From assembly GCA_903911145.1 (NCBI GenBank), contig CAIWCD010000024.1, positions 124,001 to 188,000 of the forward strand: DNA of 64,000 nucleotides, read 5' to 3'. This document shows, piece after piece, positions 16,310 through 25,112 of this stretch. The notes beneath the pieces are model-generated. The model was not told the DNA's origin. It did no database searches and saw only the letters and a program-made list of their open reading frames with translations. This DNA is from an uncultured delta proteobacterium (GTDB taxonomy: Bacteria; Myxococcota; Myxococcia; Myxococcales; 40CM-4-68-19). Position numbers and translations under genes: made by a program. Every line of letters starts with the position of its first letter. Positions within the stretch are counted from its first letter, which is position 1.

Positions 16310-16899
16310 GGCGCGCTCGCGACCAGCCAGCGAGCCAGCTGCGTGTTGGGAATGTGCAACGCGTGCGGGCCTTGCTGGGCGTGGCTTTGCGACTTGCGGG
16401 CCGCGCGATCGGCTGTCCAGTGATCGATGCGCGTGAGCGCCGTTTGCAGATCGAACGCCTTCATATGCGACTGCTCTCCGCCGTGGCACGACAGACAGAG
16501 CGGGCCGGAATTCGTGCCCGAGAGATCGGCGAGGCCGAAGAGGTGCGAGAGCTCTTTGTCGCGCATGACGACATCGGCTTGATAGAAGCGGCCGCCGCCG
16601 TGGCAGGTCTCGCAGGAGACGCCCCGGACCAGCGCTTGCCCGGAGCGGACTTCGTCGCGCGAGTGGCAGTAGAGGCAGAGCTGCGAGCGTCGCTGCTTGT
16701 CGTCGAGTGCCTCGGTCGCGTGCGCGTGCGGGCTCTCGCTCCAGATGCGATAGGCCTCGGCGTGGCACGCGCGGCAGCTCTCGGCGCCCATCAGATCGGA
16801 CGCGCGCGCAGTCGTGGCGAGCGCGCAGAGGAGCAGCGCAGCGGCCGTGCAGCGCACGAGGCAGAGCGCGCTTCTCGTGAGAATGGTCGAGATCATCAC
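16306..16899 (-). CDS. Periplasmic tetraheme cytochrome c
   Basis: A 197-residue exported protein with signal peptide MMISTILTRSALCLVRC...ATTARAS. Four CxxCH heme-binding sites are present: CRACH, CLYCH, CETCH and CLSCH, giving four c-type hemes; several other histidines can serve as distal ligands. The first site in ESCRACHAEAY and the spacing resemble the cytochrome c554/NrfB-like multiheme group. It is translationally coupled to resB. Its redox partners are unknown. Such proteins carry electrons in the periplasm in respiration, for example of nitrogen or metal compounds, but the sequence does not say which. ATG 16897-16899 is followed directly by a second ATG. Confidence 0.9.
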   Translation of the reverse strand: MMISTILTRSALCLVRCTAAALLLCALATTARASDLMGAESCRACHAEAYRIWSESPHAHATEALDDKQRRSQLCLYCHSRDEVRSGQALVRGVSCETCHGGGRFYQADVVMRDKELSHLFGLADLSGTNSGPLCLSCHGGEQSHMKAFDLQTALTRIDHWTADRAARKSQSHAQQGPHALHIPNTQLARWLVASAP

Positions 16900-16960
16900 G
16901 CTCCCCCTAACAGGGCTGGCGAGGGGAGCGCAACGTCGCTCGCCCTGCCGCAGAGAGTCC

Positions 16961-18259
16961 CTACGCGAAGGCGTCGCGCAGAGAGAATGCGAGCATCGCG
17001 ATCGTCAGCGCGACGAGGATGGCCGCCGTCGCCCACGAGATCCACGAGAGGACGCGGCCGTTGCGATACTGGCCCATCAGGCGCCCGTCCTGCGCGAGCA
17101 GCAGCATGAAGACGAGGATGAACGGCAGGAGCACGCCGTTGGCCGTCTGCGAGAGGAGCATCAGCTTCAGCAGCGGCAACCCCGGGATGAGCACGAGGCC
17201 CGCGCCGACGACGATGAGCGCGGTGTAGAGGAAGTAGAACTGCGGCGCCTCCTCGCGGCGCTTGTCGATGCCGCTCTCCCAGCCGAATGCTTCGCAGACG
17301 TAGTACGCGGTCGAGAGTGGCAGGATGCTCGCGGCGAAGAGCGAGGCGTTGAAGAGGCCGAAGGCGAAGAGGCTCGACGCATATTTTCCTGCGAGCGGCC
17401 CGAGCGCGAGGGCTGCGTCTTTCGCATCCTCGATGTGTCCGCCCGCCTTGAAGATGGTCGCGCCGCACGCGAGCACGATGAAGAACGCGACGACGTCGGT
17501 GACGATGCAGCCGAAGATCACGTCGAGGCGCGAGAGCGGATAGTCCTCGATGCTGACGCGCTTCTCGACCACCGCCGACTGCAGATAGAACTGCATCCAC
17601 GGCGCGATGGTGGTGCCGACGAGCGTGACGACCATGGTGAGCGCGGGGCCGGTGAACTGCAGCGTCGGCTTGAGCGTGCCGATCGCGACCTCGTGCCAGT
17701 CCGGTTTCGCGAGGTAGCCGCTGATCAGATACGCGACGTAGAAGACGCAGGCGACGAGGAAGATCCGCTCGACGATCTTCGCGTTGCCCTTGACGACGAG
17801 GATCCAGACGAAGGCCGCCGCGAAGGGAACCGAGACGAAGCGGGAGATGCCGAAGATCTCCAGCGACTGCGCGACGCCGGCGAATTCCGCGACGGTGTTG
17901 CCGAGGTTCGCGAGCAAGAGCGCGAGCAGGATCCAGAACGTCACCTTCACGCCGAACCGCTCGCGGATGAGATCGCTGAGGCCCTTGCCGGTCACCACGC
18001 CCATGCGCGCGCACATCTCCTGCACGAGGATGAGCGCGAAGGTGATCGGGATGAGCGTCCAGAGGAGCGAGTAGCCGAAGTCCGCGCCGGCCTGCGAATA
18101 GGTGGCGATGCCGCCGGCGTCGTTGTCGACGTTGGCGGTGATGATGCCGGGGCCGATGACGGCGAAGATCGCGGTGAGCCGCATCCAGCGCGCGCGCCAG
18201 CCCGTCGTCGCGGCGCGCGCGATCCCGGCGGAACTCATGCGCGCGCGTCCGTCAGTCAC
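16961..18259 (-). CDS. Nramp-related divalent metal transporter (NRMT-like motifs)
   Basis: A 432-residue inner-membrane protein with about 11 helices and the Nramp fold. Metal-site motifs are not those of Mn/Fe-type MntH. Helix 1 has DAGG (Asp47 to Gly50) where DPGN is canonical, and helix 6 has IAPWMQFYLQS with Ala219 where the metal-binding Met of MPH normally sits. Replacement of that Met by Ala is a reported feature of Nramp-related magnesium transporters, so Mg2+ (or Mn2+) is more likely than Fe2+. The start is GTG 18257-18259, overlapping the upstream MgtE_N/CBS gene by 8 nt; an ATG at 18236-18238 (MSSAG) is an alternative. Coupling to an MgtE-type regulatory protein supports magnesium or manganese. 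Confidence 0.85.
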   Translation of the reverse strand: MTDGRARMSSAGIARAATTGWRARWMRLTAIFAVIGPGIITANVDNDAGGIATYSQAGADFGYSLLWTLIPITFALILVQEMCARMGVVTGKGLSDLIRERFGVKVTFWILLALLLANLGNTVAEFAGVAQSLEIFGISRFVSVPFAAAFVWILVVKGNAKIVERIFLVACVFYVAYLISGYLAKPDWHEVAIGTLKPTLQFTGPALTMVVTLVGTTIAPWMQFYLQSAVVEKRVSIEDYPLSRLDVIFGCIVTDVVAFFIVLACGATIFKAGGHIEDAKDAALALGPLAGKYASSLFAFGLFNASLFAASILPLSTAYYVCEAFGWESGIDKRREEAPQFYFLYTALIVVGAGLVLIPGLPLLKLMLLSQTANGVLLPFILVFMLLLAQDGRLMGQYRNGRVLSWISWATAAILVALTIAMLAFSLRDAFA

Positions 18260-19547
18260 GCAGCACCCGGATGAGAATGTCGTCCACCGTGATCACGCCG
18301 AGCAGCCGTCCATCCGCCGACTCGACCGGCAGCGAGTAGAGGTCGTACTTCGCCGCGAGATCGGCCACCAACTCCGGCGAGTCGTCTGGCGCCAGGCGCG
18401 CGGGATGTTCCTGCATCATGGCCTTGATCGATTCGTCAGGGTCCGCGAGCAGCAGCATGCGCAGAGGGATCCATCCGACGAGCTTCCCACCCGCGCTGAG
18501 CACGTAGGTGTCTTGCAGATGCTCGACGGTGTCGGCCTGTCGTCGCACCTCGGCGAGCGCGTCGCCTGCGTGCAGCGTCGGCTTGAGCCGGATGTAGTCG
18601 GGCGTCATCATGCCGCCCGCGCTGTGCTCGTCGTAGGTGAGCAGCTCCTCGACCTCGCGCGCCTCTTCCGGCTCCATCTGCGAGAGCAGCGAATCGCTCT
18701 CGCTCGGCGTGAGGTTCTCGAGCAGATCGGCGGCGGCGTCGGGCGGCATCGCCTCGAGCATGTCGGCGGCCTTCGCCGAATCGACCATCTTGATCAGCTC
18801 GCGCTGGATGCCCGGCGTCGACTCCTCGAGAGCCTCGGCTGCGGCCTCGACCGGCAGCTCGCGAAAGAGCACCGCGCGCTTGCGTCGATCGAGATCGGCG
18901 AGGATCTCCGCGAGGTCGGCCGGGTGCAGATCCGCGAGAGCGGTGCGCGCAACGTCAAGCCGCACGCGCGATGCGCCCGAGGAGAGCGGCTTGACATACT
19001 TCCAGGGGATGAACTGCTCACGCGTGAGATAAGCCGCGCCAGGCGCCATCGCGCGCACGATCGCATCGACCGCGCGCTGCCATCCCATCCGCCGCACCAG
19101 TCCGCGAAACCCGACGTCGACGTGGGCCACGCGCAGATCTCCGCGCGCACGCAGGAGGTGCAGATCGTTGACCCGCTCCACCTTCGCGTCGTTGGTGTCG
19201 AGCATCTGCCGATCGAGCACTTCCTGCGAGAGCGGGATCTCGTCGGGCGGCATGATGAGTGGCTTGAGCGACGAGAGAGATTTCAGCTCGACGCGGCCAG
19301 GCGAGCAGAGCACCACGTCGGCCCACTCGACCCGCTGCAGCGGCCCGCGAGGCCGCGCCTGGATGCGCAGCGCGCGGATGCGCGGGAAGGGATCGTTGGT
19401 CGGCTCGACCATCAGATCGGCGAGCCGACCGACGCGCGTGCCCTCGGCGAAGACGGGCGATTCGAGCAGTTCAGAGAGGAAGAGAAACGTTCCTTCGAGC
19501 GAGGGCTCGGGAGGCGCGGGGTGCCGAGCTTGCATTTGCCTGCTCAT
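18252..19547 (-). CDS. Soluble PRC-barrel / MgtE_N / CBS-domain protein
   Basis: A 431-residue protein with no membrane segment. N-terminal PRC-barrel-like modules (about 20-190; VGRLADLMVEP, VAHVDVGFRGLVRRMGW) are followed by an MgtE intracellular N domain (about 205-300; LHPADLAEILADLDRRKRAV, a helical superhelix) and a CBS pair (about 310-431; GGMMTPDYIRLKP, LYSLPVESADGRLLGVITVDD). In MgtE these last two domains bind Mg2+ and gate the channel; here the channel domain is absent. The gene overlaps the Nramp-related transporter, so it is probably its cytoplasmic gate or sensor. The pairing is the best clue to function. There is no reason to call it a truncated MgtE: the C-terminus ends cleanly after the second CBS. 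Confidence 0.88.
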   Translation of the reverse strand: MSRQMQARHPAPPEPSLEGTFLFLSELLESPVFAEGTRVGRLADLMVEPTNDPFPRIRALRIQARPRGPLQRVEWADVVLCSPGRVELKSLSSLKPLIMPPDEIPLSQEVLDRQMLDTNDAKVERVNDLHLLRARGDLRVAHVDVGFRGLVRRMGWQRAVDAIVRAMAPGAAYLTREQFIPWKYVKPLSSGASRVRLDVARTALADLHPADLAEILADLDRRKRAVLFRELPVEAAAEALEESTPGIQRELIKMVDSAKAADMLEAMPPDAAADLLENLTPSESDSLLSQMEPEEAREVEELLTYDEHSAGGMMTPDYIRLKPTLHAGDALAEVRRQADTVEHLQDTYVLSAGGKLVGWIPLRMLLLADPDESIKAMMQEHPARLAPDDSPELVADLAAKYDLYSLPVESADGRLLGVITVDDILIRVLRD

Positions 19548-19717
19548 GGCGCACCTCGAAAATGACGTCTCGCTCGAATGGTGTCTCTGGGGTGCGCGGG
19601 TATCGCGGAGCGCGGCAGACAGTCAAGCGATTCGCACGTCACCATGCACGCTGTCGGGATCGCGCGCATCGGATCGTTTGCGGGAGAGGGTCGCGTTTTG
19701 TTAGAAGCCCGCGCTCC

Positions 19718-20965
19718 GTGTCAGAACTTCCGACCAACAATCTCGCCGACGAGCTCAAGTCGCTGCGCATCGATCGCGATGCGCGTGTGCGCGGACTTCC
19801 CTCGTGGGCAAAGTGGCTCCTCTTCGCCGCGGTGCTCGGCGCAGGCGGTTACTTCGCCTTCCAGCAGATCTCCGAGCGGCTGCTCACGCCGTCTGTCGAG
19901 ACAACCACGGTCGCGCTCGTCACGCCGACGCAGGCGCAGCAGCTGCTCATCGCGACCGGCTATGTCGTGCCGCAGCGCAAGGCCAACGTCGCGCCGCGCA
20001 CCGGTGGTCGTCTGGCGAAGATCTTCGTCGAGGATGGCACCGAAGTGAGGGCGGGCCAGCTGATCGCGATGCTCGAAGATCAGGACACCAAGGCGCAGCT
20101 GCTGCAGGCGCAGGCGAACTTCAAGTCGTCCGAGGCGCGACTGCTTCGCTCTGAGGTCGATCAGCGCGACGCGCAGCGGGCCTACGATCGAGAGCAGATC
20201 GTGCAGCAGAAAGGGGTCTCGACCGCATCGGCGCAGGACAGTGCGATCGCGCGGCTCGATTCAGCGAAGGCGCAGACCATCGCGAGCAAGGCAGACATGG
20301 CCGCCGCGGCCGCGCTGGTGGAGGTCGCGCGCGTCAATCTCGACAACTGCTCGGTGCGCGCGCCGTTCGCCGGACGCATCACGCAGAAGCTCGCCGACAT
20401 CGGCGAGATCGTCTTCGGCGCAGTCGGCGCAGGCGCGGGCGGCAACGGTGGCGTCGCTTCGCTCGCCGATTTCTCCTCGCTGATGGTCGAGGCCGACGTC
20501 AGCGAAAGCCAGGTCATCAAGGTGCAGCCCGGCACTCCCGCGGAGATCGCGCTCGATGCATTTCCCGGCCGCACCTTTCGCGCGAAGGTTCACGAGGTGC
20601 GCCCGAAAGTCGATCGCGCGAAGGCCACCGTCACGGTCAAGGTTGCGTTCATCGATCCGATGGACGGTGTCCTGCCTGACATGGGAGCGAAGGTGACGTT
20701 CCTCTCGAAGGAGCTCAGCGCCGCTGCCGAGAAGGCGCCGCCCACTCCCGCAGTTCAAGCGGATGCGGTCGTCGGCGTGGGCGACAACAAGGTGCTCTGG
20801 GTGGTTCAGCCCGACGGCACGCTCCTGTCGAGCAGCGTCGTGCTCGGCCCACCCATCGGCGGGCTTGTGTCGCTCAAGAGCGGGCCAGCGCCGGGAACGA
20901 AAGTCGTCGAGAAGCCAGCCGCGGATTTTCACGCAGGCATGCACGTCAAGGAGAAGTCGCCGTGA
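19718..20965 (+). CDS. MacA/HlyD-type periplasmic adaptor
   Basis: A 415-residue membrane-fusion protein. One N-terminal helix ([19 protein letters not shown], about 26-44) anchors it. Then come a barrel-sandwich segment ([24 protein letters not shown]), a helical hairpin (about 125-200, [15 protein letters not shown]) and a second lipoyl half ([20 protein letters not shown]). It is the first gene of a four-gene unit with an ATPase and two permeases. The start is GTG 19718-19720, just downstream of a TTAGAA box; longer frames have no support. It ends in a GTGA overlap with the ATPase. Likely role: export or envelope transfer of lipids, peptides or siderophores in MacAB fashion. No outer-membrane TolC is encoded in the window. 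Confidence 0.9.
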   Translation: MSELPTNNLADELKSLRIDRDARVRGLPSWAKWLLFAAVLGAGGYFAFQQISERLLTPSVETTTVALVTPTQAQQLLIATGYVVPQRKANVAPRTGGRLAKIFVEDGTEVRAGQLIAMLEDQDTKAQLLQAQANFKSSEARLLRSEVDQRDAQRAYDREQIVQQKGVSTASAQDSAIARLDSAKAQTIASKADMAAAAALVEVARVNLDNCSVRAPFAGRITQKLADIGEIVFGAVGAGAGGNGGVASLADFSSLMVEADVSESQVIKVQPGTPAEIALDAFPGRTFRAKVHEVRPKVDRAKATVTVKVAFIDPMDGVLPDMGAKVTFLSKELSAAAEKAPPTPAVQADAVVGVGDNKVLWVVQPDGTLLSSSVVLGPPIGGLVSLKSGPAPGTKVVEKPAADFHAGMHVKEKSP

Positions 20966-21660
20966 GCGAGTCAGCGAGCGCAGCAAGTGGCAAGGCCATC
21001 GTCGAGATTCGCAACCTGCGCAAAGTCTACTCGCGCGAGAAGCAGGAAGTGGTCGTTCTCGACGGCATCAACCTCGACATCATGACCGGCTCGTTCGAGG
21101 CGCTGATGGGTCCGTCGGGCTCGGGCAAGAGCACGCTGCTCAACTTGATCGCGGGGATCGATTCGCCCACGAGCGGCTCGATGAAGGTCGCGGGCGAGGA
21201 TGTCGCCAGCCTCTCCGAGACGCAACGTGCGGCGTGGCGTGCGCGCCACATCGGCTTCATCTTCCAGTTCTACAATCTGATGCCGGTGCTCTCGGCGGCG
21301 GAGAATGTCGAGCTGCCGCTGCTCTTGACGTCGCTCTCGAAGAGCGAGCGCAAGAAGCGCGTCGAGACCGCGCTCAAGCTGGTCAATCTCGCTGACCGCA
21401 TGGATCACACGCCCAAGCAGCTCTCCGGCGGGCAGCAGCAGCGCGTGGCGATCGCGCGCGCGATCGTGGCGGACCCGACCATCATCGTCGCCGACGAGCC
21501 GACGGGAGATCTCGATCGCAAGAGCGCAGAGGAAATTCTCGCGCTGCTCACGACGCTCAACAAGACGCTCGGCAAGACGATCGTGATGGTCACTCACGAT
21601 CCGCACGCAGCCGAAGCGGCGACGGTGCAGCGCCGCCTCGACAAGGGGCTCTTGACGTGA
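20962..21660 (+). CDS. MacB/LolD-type ABC transporter ATPase
   Basis: A 232-residue ATPase. Walker A is GPSGSGKST, the Q-loop lies in [14 protein letters not shown], the signature is [14 protein letters not shown], Walker B is [12 protein letters not shown] and the switch His is in MVTHD. The sequence is typical of the MacB/LolD/FtsE group, which power mechanotransmission rather than classical transport. It starts at GTG 20962 within the adaptor's stop codon and ends in a GTGA overlap with the first permease, so the genes are translationally coupled. Confidence 0.95.
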   Translation: MSESASAASGKAIVEIRNLRKVYSREKQEVVVLDGINLDIMTGSFEALMGPSGSGKSTLLNLIAGIDSPTSGSMKVAGEDVASLSETQRAAWRARHIGFIFQFYNLMPVLSAAENVELPLLLTSLSKSERKKRVETALKLVNLADRMDHTPKQLSGGQQQRVAIARAIVADPTIIVADEPTGDLDRKSAEEILALLTTLNKTLGKTIVMVTHDPHAAEAATVQRRLDKGLLT

Positions 21661-22808
21661 CGCTGACGACGCTCGCGCTTCGCAATGCGCTCTTCCGAAA
21701 CGGCACCCGCTCGTTCCTCACCGTCCTCGGCACGATGGTGGCGGCGCTCGCCTTCGTCATGCTGCGCACCATCCTCGGCGCCTGGTACGCCAACAGCGAG
21801 CAGAGCTCGAGCGATCGCATCGTCACGCGCAACGCGATCTCGCTGACGCAGCCCTTGCCGCTCTCGGCCGTCGCGCACGTGCAGCAGATCCCGGGCGTGA
21901 CACGGGTGACCTGGTCGAACTGGTTCGGCGGCATCTACAAGGATCCGAAAAATTTCTTCGCCCAGTTCGCCATCGATCCCGTCTCCGGTCTCGACGTCTA
22001 CGACATCCGCTTCGTCGAGGGCTCGAAGGAAGAGTTCATCTCCGATCGCAACAGCTGCCTGATCGGGACGAAACTTGCCAAGCAGTATGGCTTCAAGATC
22101 GGCGACACCGTTCCGTTGCAGGGCGACATCTATCCCGGCGACTGGCGCTTCAAGGTCGCGGGCCTCGTCGAAGCAGACGACGCGTCGGTGGCCGGCTCGA
22201 TGTGGTTCCACTGGGCGCGCCTCAACGAGGGGCTGCCCGACGCGCGCAAGGATCAGATCGGCGTCATCACCAGCAAGGTCGCGCACGCCGACGATTCGCC
22301 GCGCGTGGTGAAGGCGATCGACGACTACTTCGCCAACTCCGACAACGAGACGCACACCGAGACAGAGAAGGCGTTCCGCCTGAGCTTCGTCTCCGGCAGC
22401 GCGGCGATCCTCGGCGCGCTGCAGGCGGTGAGCGTCGTCATCCTCGTCATCATGGCGCTCATCCTCGGCAACACGCTGGCGATGGGACTGCGCGAGCGCA
22501 CCGCCGAGATGGGCGCGATGCGCGCGATCGGATTCCTCCCGAAACACATCGCGTGGCTCACGCTATCCGAGGGCGCGCTGCTGGGATTTCTCGGCGGCAT
22601 TGCGGGAATCATCGCGGCCAATCCGCTCCTCAACGCGTTTGGAAAAGTCGTCGAAGGATTTGGCTTCCTCGTCGGACTCCGCTTCCGTTGGGACACGGGC
22701 CTGTTGACGGTCAGCGCGACGTTCGCGATCGGCGCGCTCGCTTCGGCGATCCCGGCCTGGTCGGCTTCGAAGATGGAAGTGGTCGCGGCTCTTCGGCGGC
22801 AGGAGTGA
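21657..22808 (+). CDS. FtsX-like ABC permease 1
   Basis: A 383-residue MacB/FtsX-type permease. There is one N-terminal helix ([20 protein letters not shown]), a large periplasmic MacB-like core (about 45-250) and three C-terminal helices ([57 protein letters not shown]). The motif [13 protein letters not shown] after the second helix is characteristic. It starts at GTG 21657 in a 4-nt overlap with the ATPase. With the second permease it probably forms a heterodimer. Confidence 0.92.
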   Translation: MTLTTLALRNALFRNGTRSFLTVLGTMVAALAFVMLRTILGAWYANSEQSSSDRIVTRNAISLTQPLPLSAVAHVQQIPGVTRVTWSNWFGGIYKDPKNFFAQFAIDPVSGLDVYDIRFVEGSKEEFISDRNSCLIGTKLAKQYGFKIGDTVPLQGDIYPGDWRFKVAGLVEADDASVAGSMWFHWARLNEGLPDARKDQIGVITSKVAHADDSPRVVKAIDDYFANSDNETHTETEKAFRLSFVSGSAAILGALQAVSVVILVIMALILGNTLAMGLRERTAEMGAMRAIGFLPKHIAWLTLSEGALLGFLGGIAGIIAANPLLNAFGKVVEGFGFLVGLRFRWDTGLLTVSATFAIGALASAIPAWSASKMEVVAALRRQE

Positions 22809-22812
22809 TCCG

Positions 22813-23979
22813 ATGATTCCGCTCTCGTACAACTTCCGCTCGATCTTCCGCCGACGCGTCACCGCGATCGCCACCAGCCTGGGTCTGGGCCTCGTCGTCT
22901 TCGTCTTCGCCGCCGTGCTCATGGTCGCCAACGGCGTGCAGCAGACGCTCAAGTCGACCGGCTCGCCGCGCAACGCGATCCTGCTGCGCAAAGGCTCGAC
23001 CTCCGAGCTGACATCGTTCGTCTCGCGCGATGCAGCCAAGACGTTCGCGGCGCAGGAGAGCGTCGCGCAGGCGGGCGGCAAGGCGATGGCCTCGCCCGAG
23101 CTGTACGTGATCCAGCAACTCGAGCGCGCTGACAAGTCGGGGCCTGCGAACGTCGCTTTCCGCGGCTACACGCAGGATGGCTACGAGACGGTTCGCAAGG
23201 AGACCATCCACGTCATCGCGGGCCGGCTGCCCACGCCAGGCACGAGCGAGCTGATGATCGGCAAGGCCACCGTCGGTCGGTACGTCGGCGCAGAGCTGGG
23301 ACAGACGATCAAGAAGGCGCGTCGCGATTGGAACATCGTCGGCGTGTTTGAAGCAGGCGGCAGCTCGTCGGAGAGCGAGATCTGGGCCGACGTCGAGCAG
23401 CTTGCGCAAGCGATGAACCGCACCAGTGGCTACTCGTCGATGACCGTCCGTCTGCGCGATCCGTCGGACCTCGGCCAGCTCAAGACCGCCGCCGATGCCG
23501 ACCCTCGCTTCAACCTCGAAGCGAAGCGCGAGGACGTCTACTACGAGGAGAATTCGGGCAAGCTCGCCGGCTTCGTCATCGGCCTCGGCAGCGTCATCGC
23601 CATCTTCTTCGCGTTCGGCGCAACGCTCGGCGCGATGATCACCATGTACAGCCAGGTCGCGAGCCGCCTGCGCGAGATCGGCACGCTCCGCGCACTCGGC
23701 TTCTATCGCCGCACGGTCCTCTTGAGCTTCCTCATCGAGAGCCTGATTCTCTCGGTGATGGGCGCCGCGGCGGGCTGCCTGTTCGCGAGCATGCTCGGCC
23801 ACGTCTCGTTCACGACGCTCAATTTCGGCAGCTTCACCGAGACGAAATTCCAGCTTGCCTTCTCGAAGAACGTCGCGATCGGCTCGAGCATCTTCGCGGT
23901 CGTGATGGGACTCGCAGGTGGACTCCTGCCCGCCATTCGCGCGGCCCGCATGCCGATTGTCGAGGCGAGCAAGGGGTAG
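22813..23979 (+). CDS. FtsX-like ABC permease 2
   Basis: A 388-residue paralogue of the gene before it: N-terminal helix (IATSLGLGLVVFVFAAVLMV), periplasmic core, then three C-terminal helices with SRLREIGTLRALGFYRRTV between. It starts 4 nt after permease 1. Having two different permeases suggests a heterodimeric transporter, unlike E. coli MacB where ATPase and permease are fused and homodimeric. Its Tyr codons are almost all TAC, which is a useful contrast with ygiQ and dnaE. Confidence 0.92.
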   Translation: MIPLSYNFRSIFRRRVTAIATSLGLGLVVFVFAAVLMVANGVQQTLKSTGSPRNAILLRKGSTSELTSFVSRDAAKTFAAQESVAQAGGKAMASPELYVIQQLERADKSGPANVAFRGYTQDGYETVRKETIHVIAGRLPTPGTSELMIGKATVGRYVGAELGQTIKKARRDWNIVGVFEAGGSSSESEIWADVEQLAQAMNRTSGYSSMTVRLRDPSDLGQLKTAADADPRFNLEAKREDVYYEENSGKLAGFVIGLGSVIAIFFAFGATLGAMITMYSQVASRLREIGTLRALGFYRRTVLLSFLIESLILSVMGAAAGCLFASMLGHVSFTTLNFGSFTETKFQLAFSKNVAIGSSIFAVVMGLAGGLLPAIRAARMPIVEASKG

Positions 23980-24039
23980 TAGACGCTCCGGTCGTTGTTC
24001 ACTTTCCTCCTCTGCGCAAGACGGAACAGGACGCGCCCC

Positions 24040-24330
24040 ATGAGCTCGTTTCGATTCCCGGTGTTCGCTCTCGCTCTGCTCGCGGTGGGTCTGACGGGCT
24101 GCTTCTCCACGTCGATGGGCTATTTCAAGAGCGACGGGCTGCCGCACGCATCGACCGATCTGGGCTGTCCCGCGGACCAGCTGACCATGACGCCCTTGAA
24201 CGATGAGGCGAAGTCGCGGATCGATACGCTCATGGGCGCGCTGATCGGCGTCACGGGCTGCGGCAAGCAGGTCGTCTACCTGCTCGACGAGAACCTCGCC
24301 TGGGTCATGAACACGTCCCCGACGAACTGA
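24040..24330 (+). CDS. Small lipoprotein, unknown
   Basis: A 96-residue lipoprotein: signal peptide MSSFRFPVFALALLAVGLTGC with lipobox LTGC, then a short mature part with two further Cys (DLGCPADQ, VTGCGKQ). It lies 60 nt after the second permease and just before another lipoprotein, so it may belong to an envelope group. No known domain is recognised. ATG 24040 was chosen to begin at the signal peptide. Confidence 0.7.
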   Translation: MSSFRFPVFALALLAVGLTGCFSTSMGYFKSDGLPHASTDLGCPADQLTMTPLNDEAKSRIDTLMGALIGVTGCGKQVVYLLDENLAWVMNTSPTN

Positions 24331-24401
24331 TCTCCGCTGCGCGGCAGGAGCATGCGCGCGGGCTTGACGCCCCTCGCCCGCTCATGCGACGTGCGCGTCC
24401 C

Positions 24402-25079
24402 ATGACCCGACTCCAGTCGACGCTCTGCGCAGCCCTTCTCGTTCTCTCGCTCTCCGCCTGCGCGCATCACCACGCGTCGGGGCCGATGCTCCTGACCGCG
24501 CCCGCCCACGGCCAGACCTGGACCGAGGTCGCGCTCACGCTCGATGGCAAGGGAGTCGACAACGACAAGCGCGACGATTGCGTCTCGGAGGCGAACAAGG
24601 CGCGCATCAAGCTGGTGGCCAGCGCGCCGATCAGCGGCACGCTCTACTTCCTCGATTCGGACGACTATCTCGAGTCGGCGTCGGTCCACGGCGGTCGCTA
24701 CATGTTCGCGATGATGGGCGCGTCGGCAGAGTGCCGCCTCGCGCTCGCGAAGATGGTCGACCTCGAGTCGTACGTCGAGACTGCGCCGGCCGACCCGAAG
24801 GGCTGCAAGAGCCTCGGCACCGTCGAGGGCAGCGATGCCGGTTGGATGCTCCCCGGCAACTACGACGCGGCCGTCGCCGAGGCGCAGTTCAATGTCCTCT
24901 CGCAGGGCGGCAACTATTTCTCGATGGATGTCGTCCGGCAGCTCGGCAATCGCGTCATCATCAACGGCCGCGCGTTCGCCTGCTCTGCGAACTCGCACGC
25001 GAAGCCGCTCTCACACACGCTGTCGCAGGCGACCATGCCCGCTGCGCCGCGTGTCGCGAGCGCAGCCGCGATTCGATAG
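24402..25079 (+). CDS. DUF4156-like lipoprotein
   Basis: A 225-residue exported lipoprotein (MTRLQSTLCAALLVLSLSAC, lipobox LSAC). The segment CKSLGTVEGSDAGW followed by a late GGNYFSMD resembles the DUF4156 family of small lipoproteins of unknown function. ATG 24402 gives a clean signal peptide; ATG 24384 adds six residues and is possible. An early Ala/His-rich stretch (HHHASG) follows the lipid anchor. I would not assign a function. Confidence 0.6.
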   Translation: MTRLQSTLCAALLVLSLSACAHHHASGPMLLTAPAHGQTWTEVALTLDGKGVDNDKRDDCVSEANKARIKLVASAPISGTLYFLDSDDYLESASVHGGRYMFAMMGASAECRLALAKMVDLESYVETAPADPKGCKSLGTVEGSDAGWMLPGNYDAAVAEAQFNVLSQGGNYFSMDVVRQLGNRVIINGRAFACSANSHAKPLSHTLSQATMPAAPRVASAAAIR

Positions 25080-25112
25080 AGACACCCGGTCGTCCGCTCG
25101 CGGGCGCCGCGA

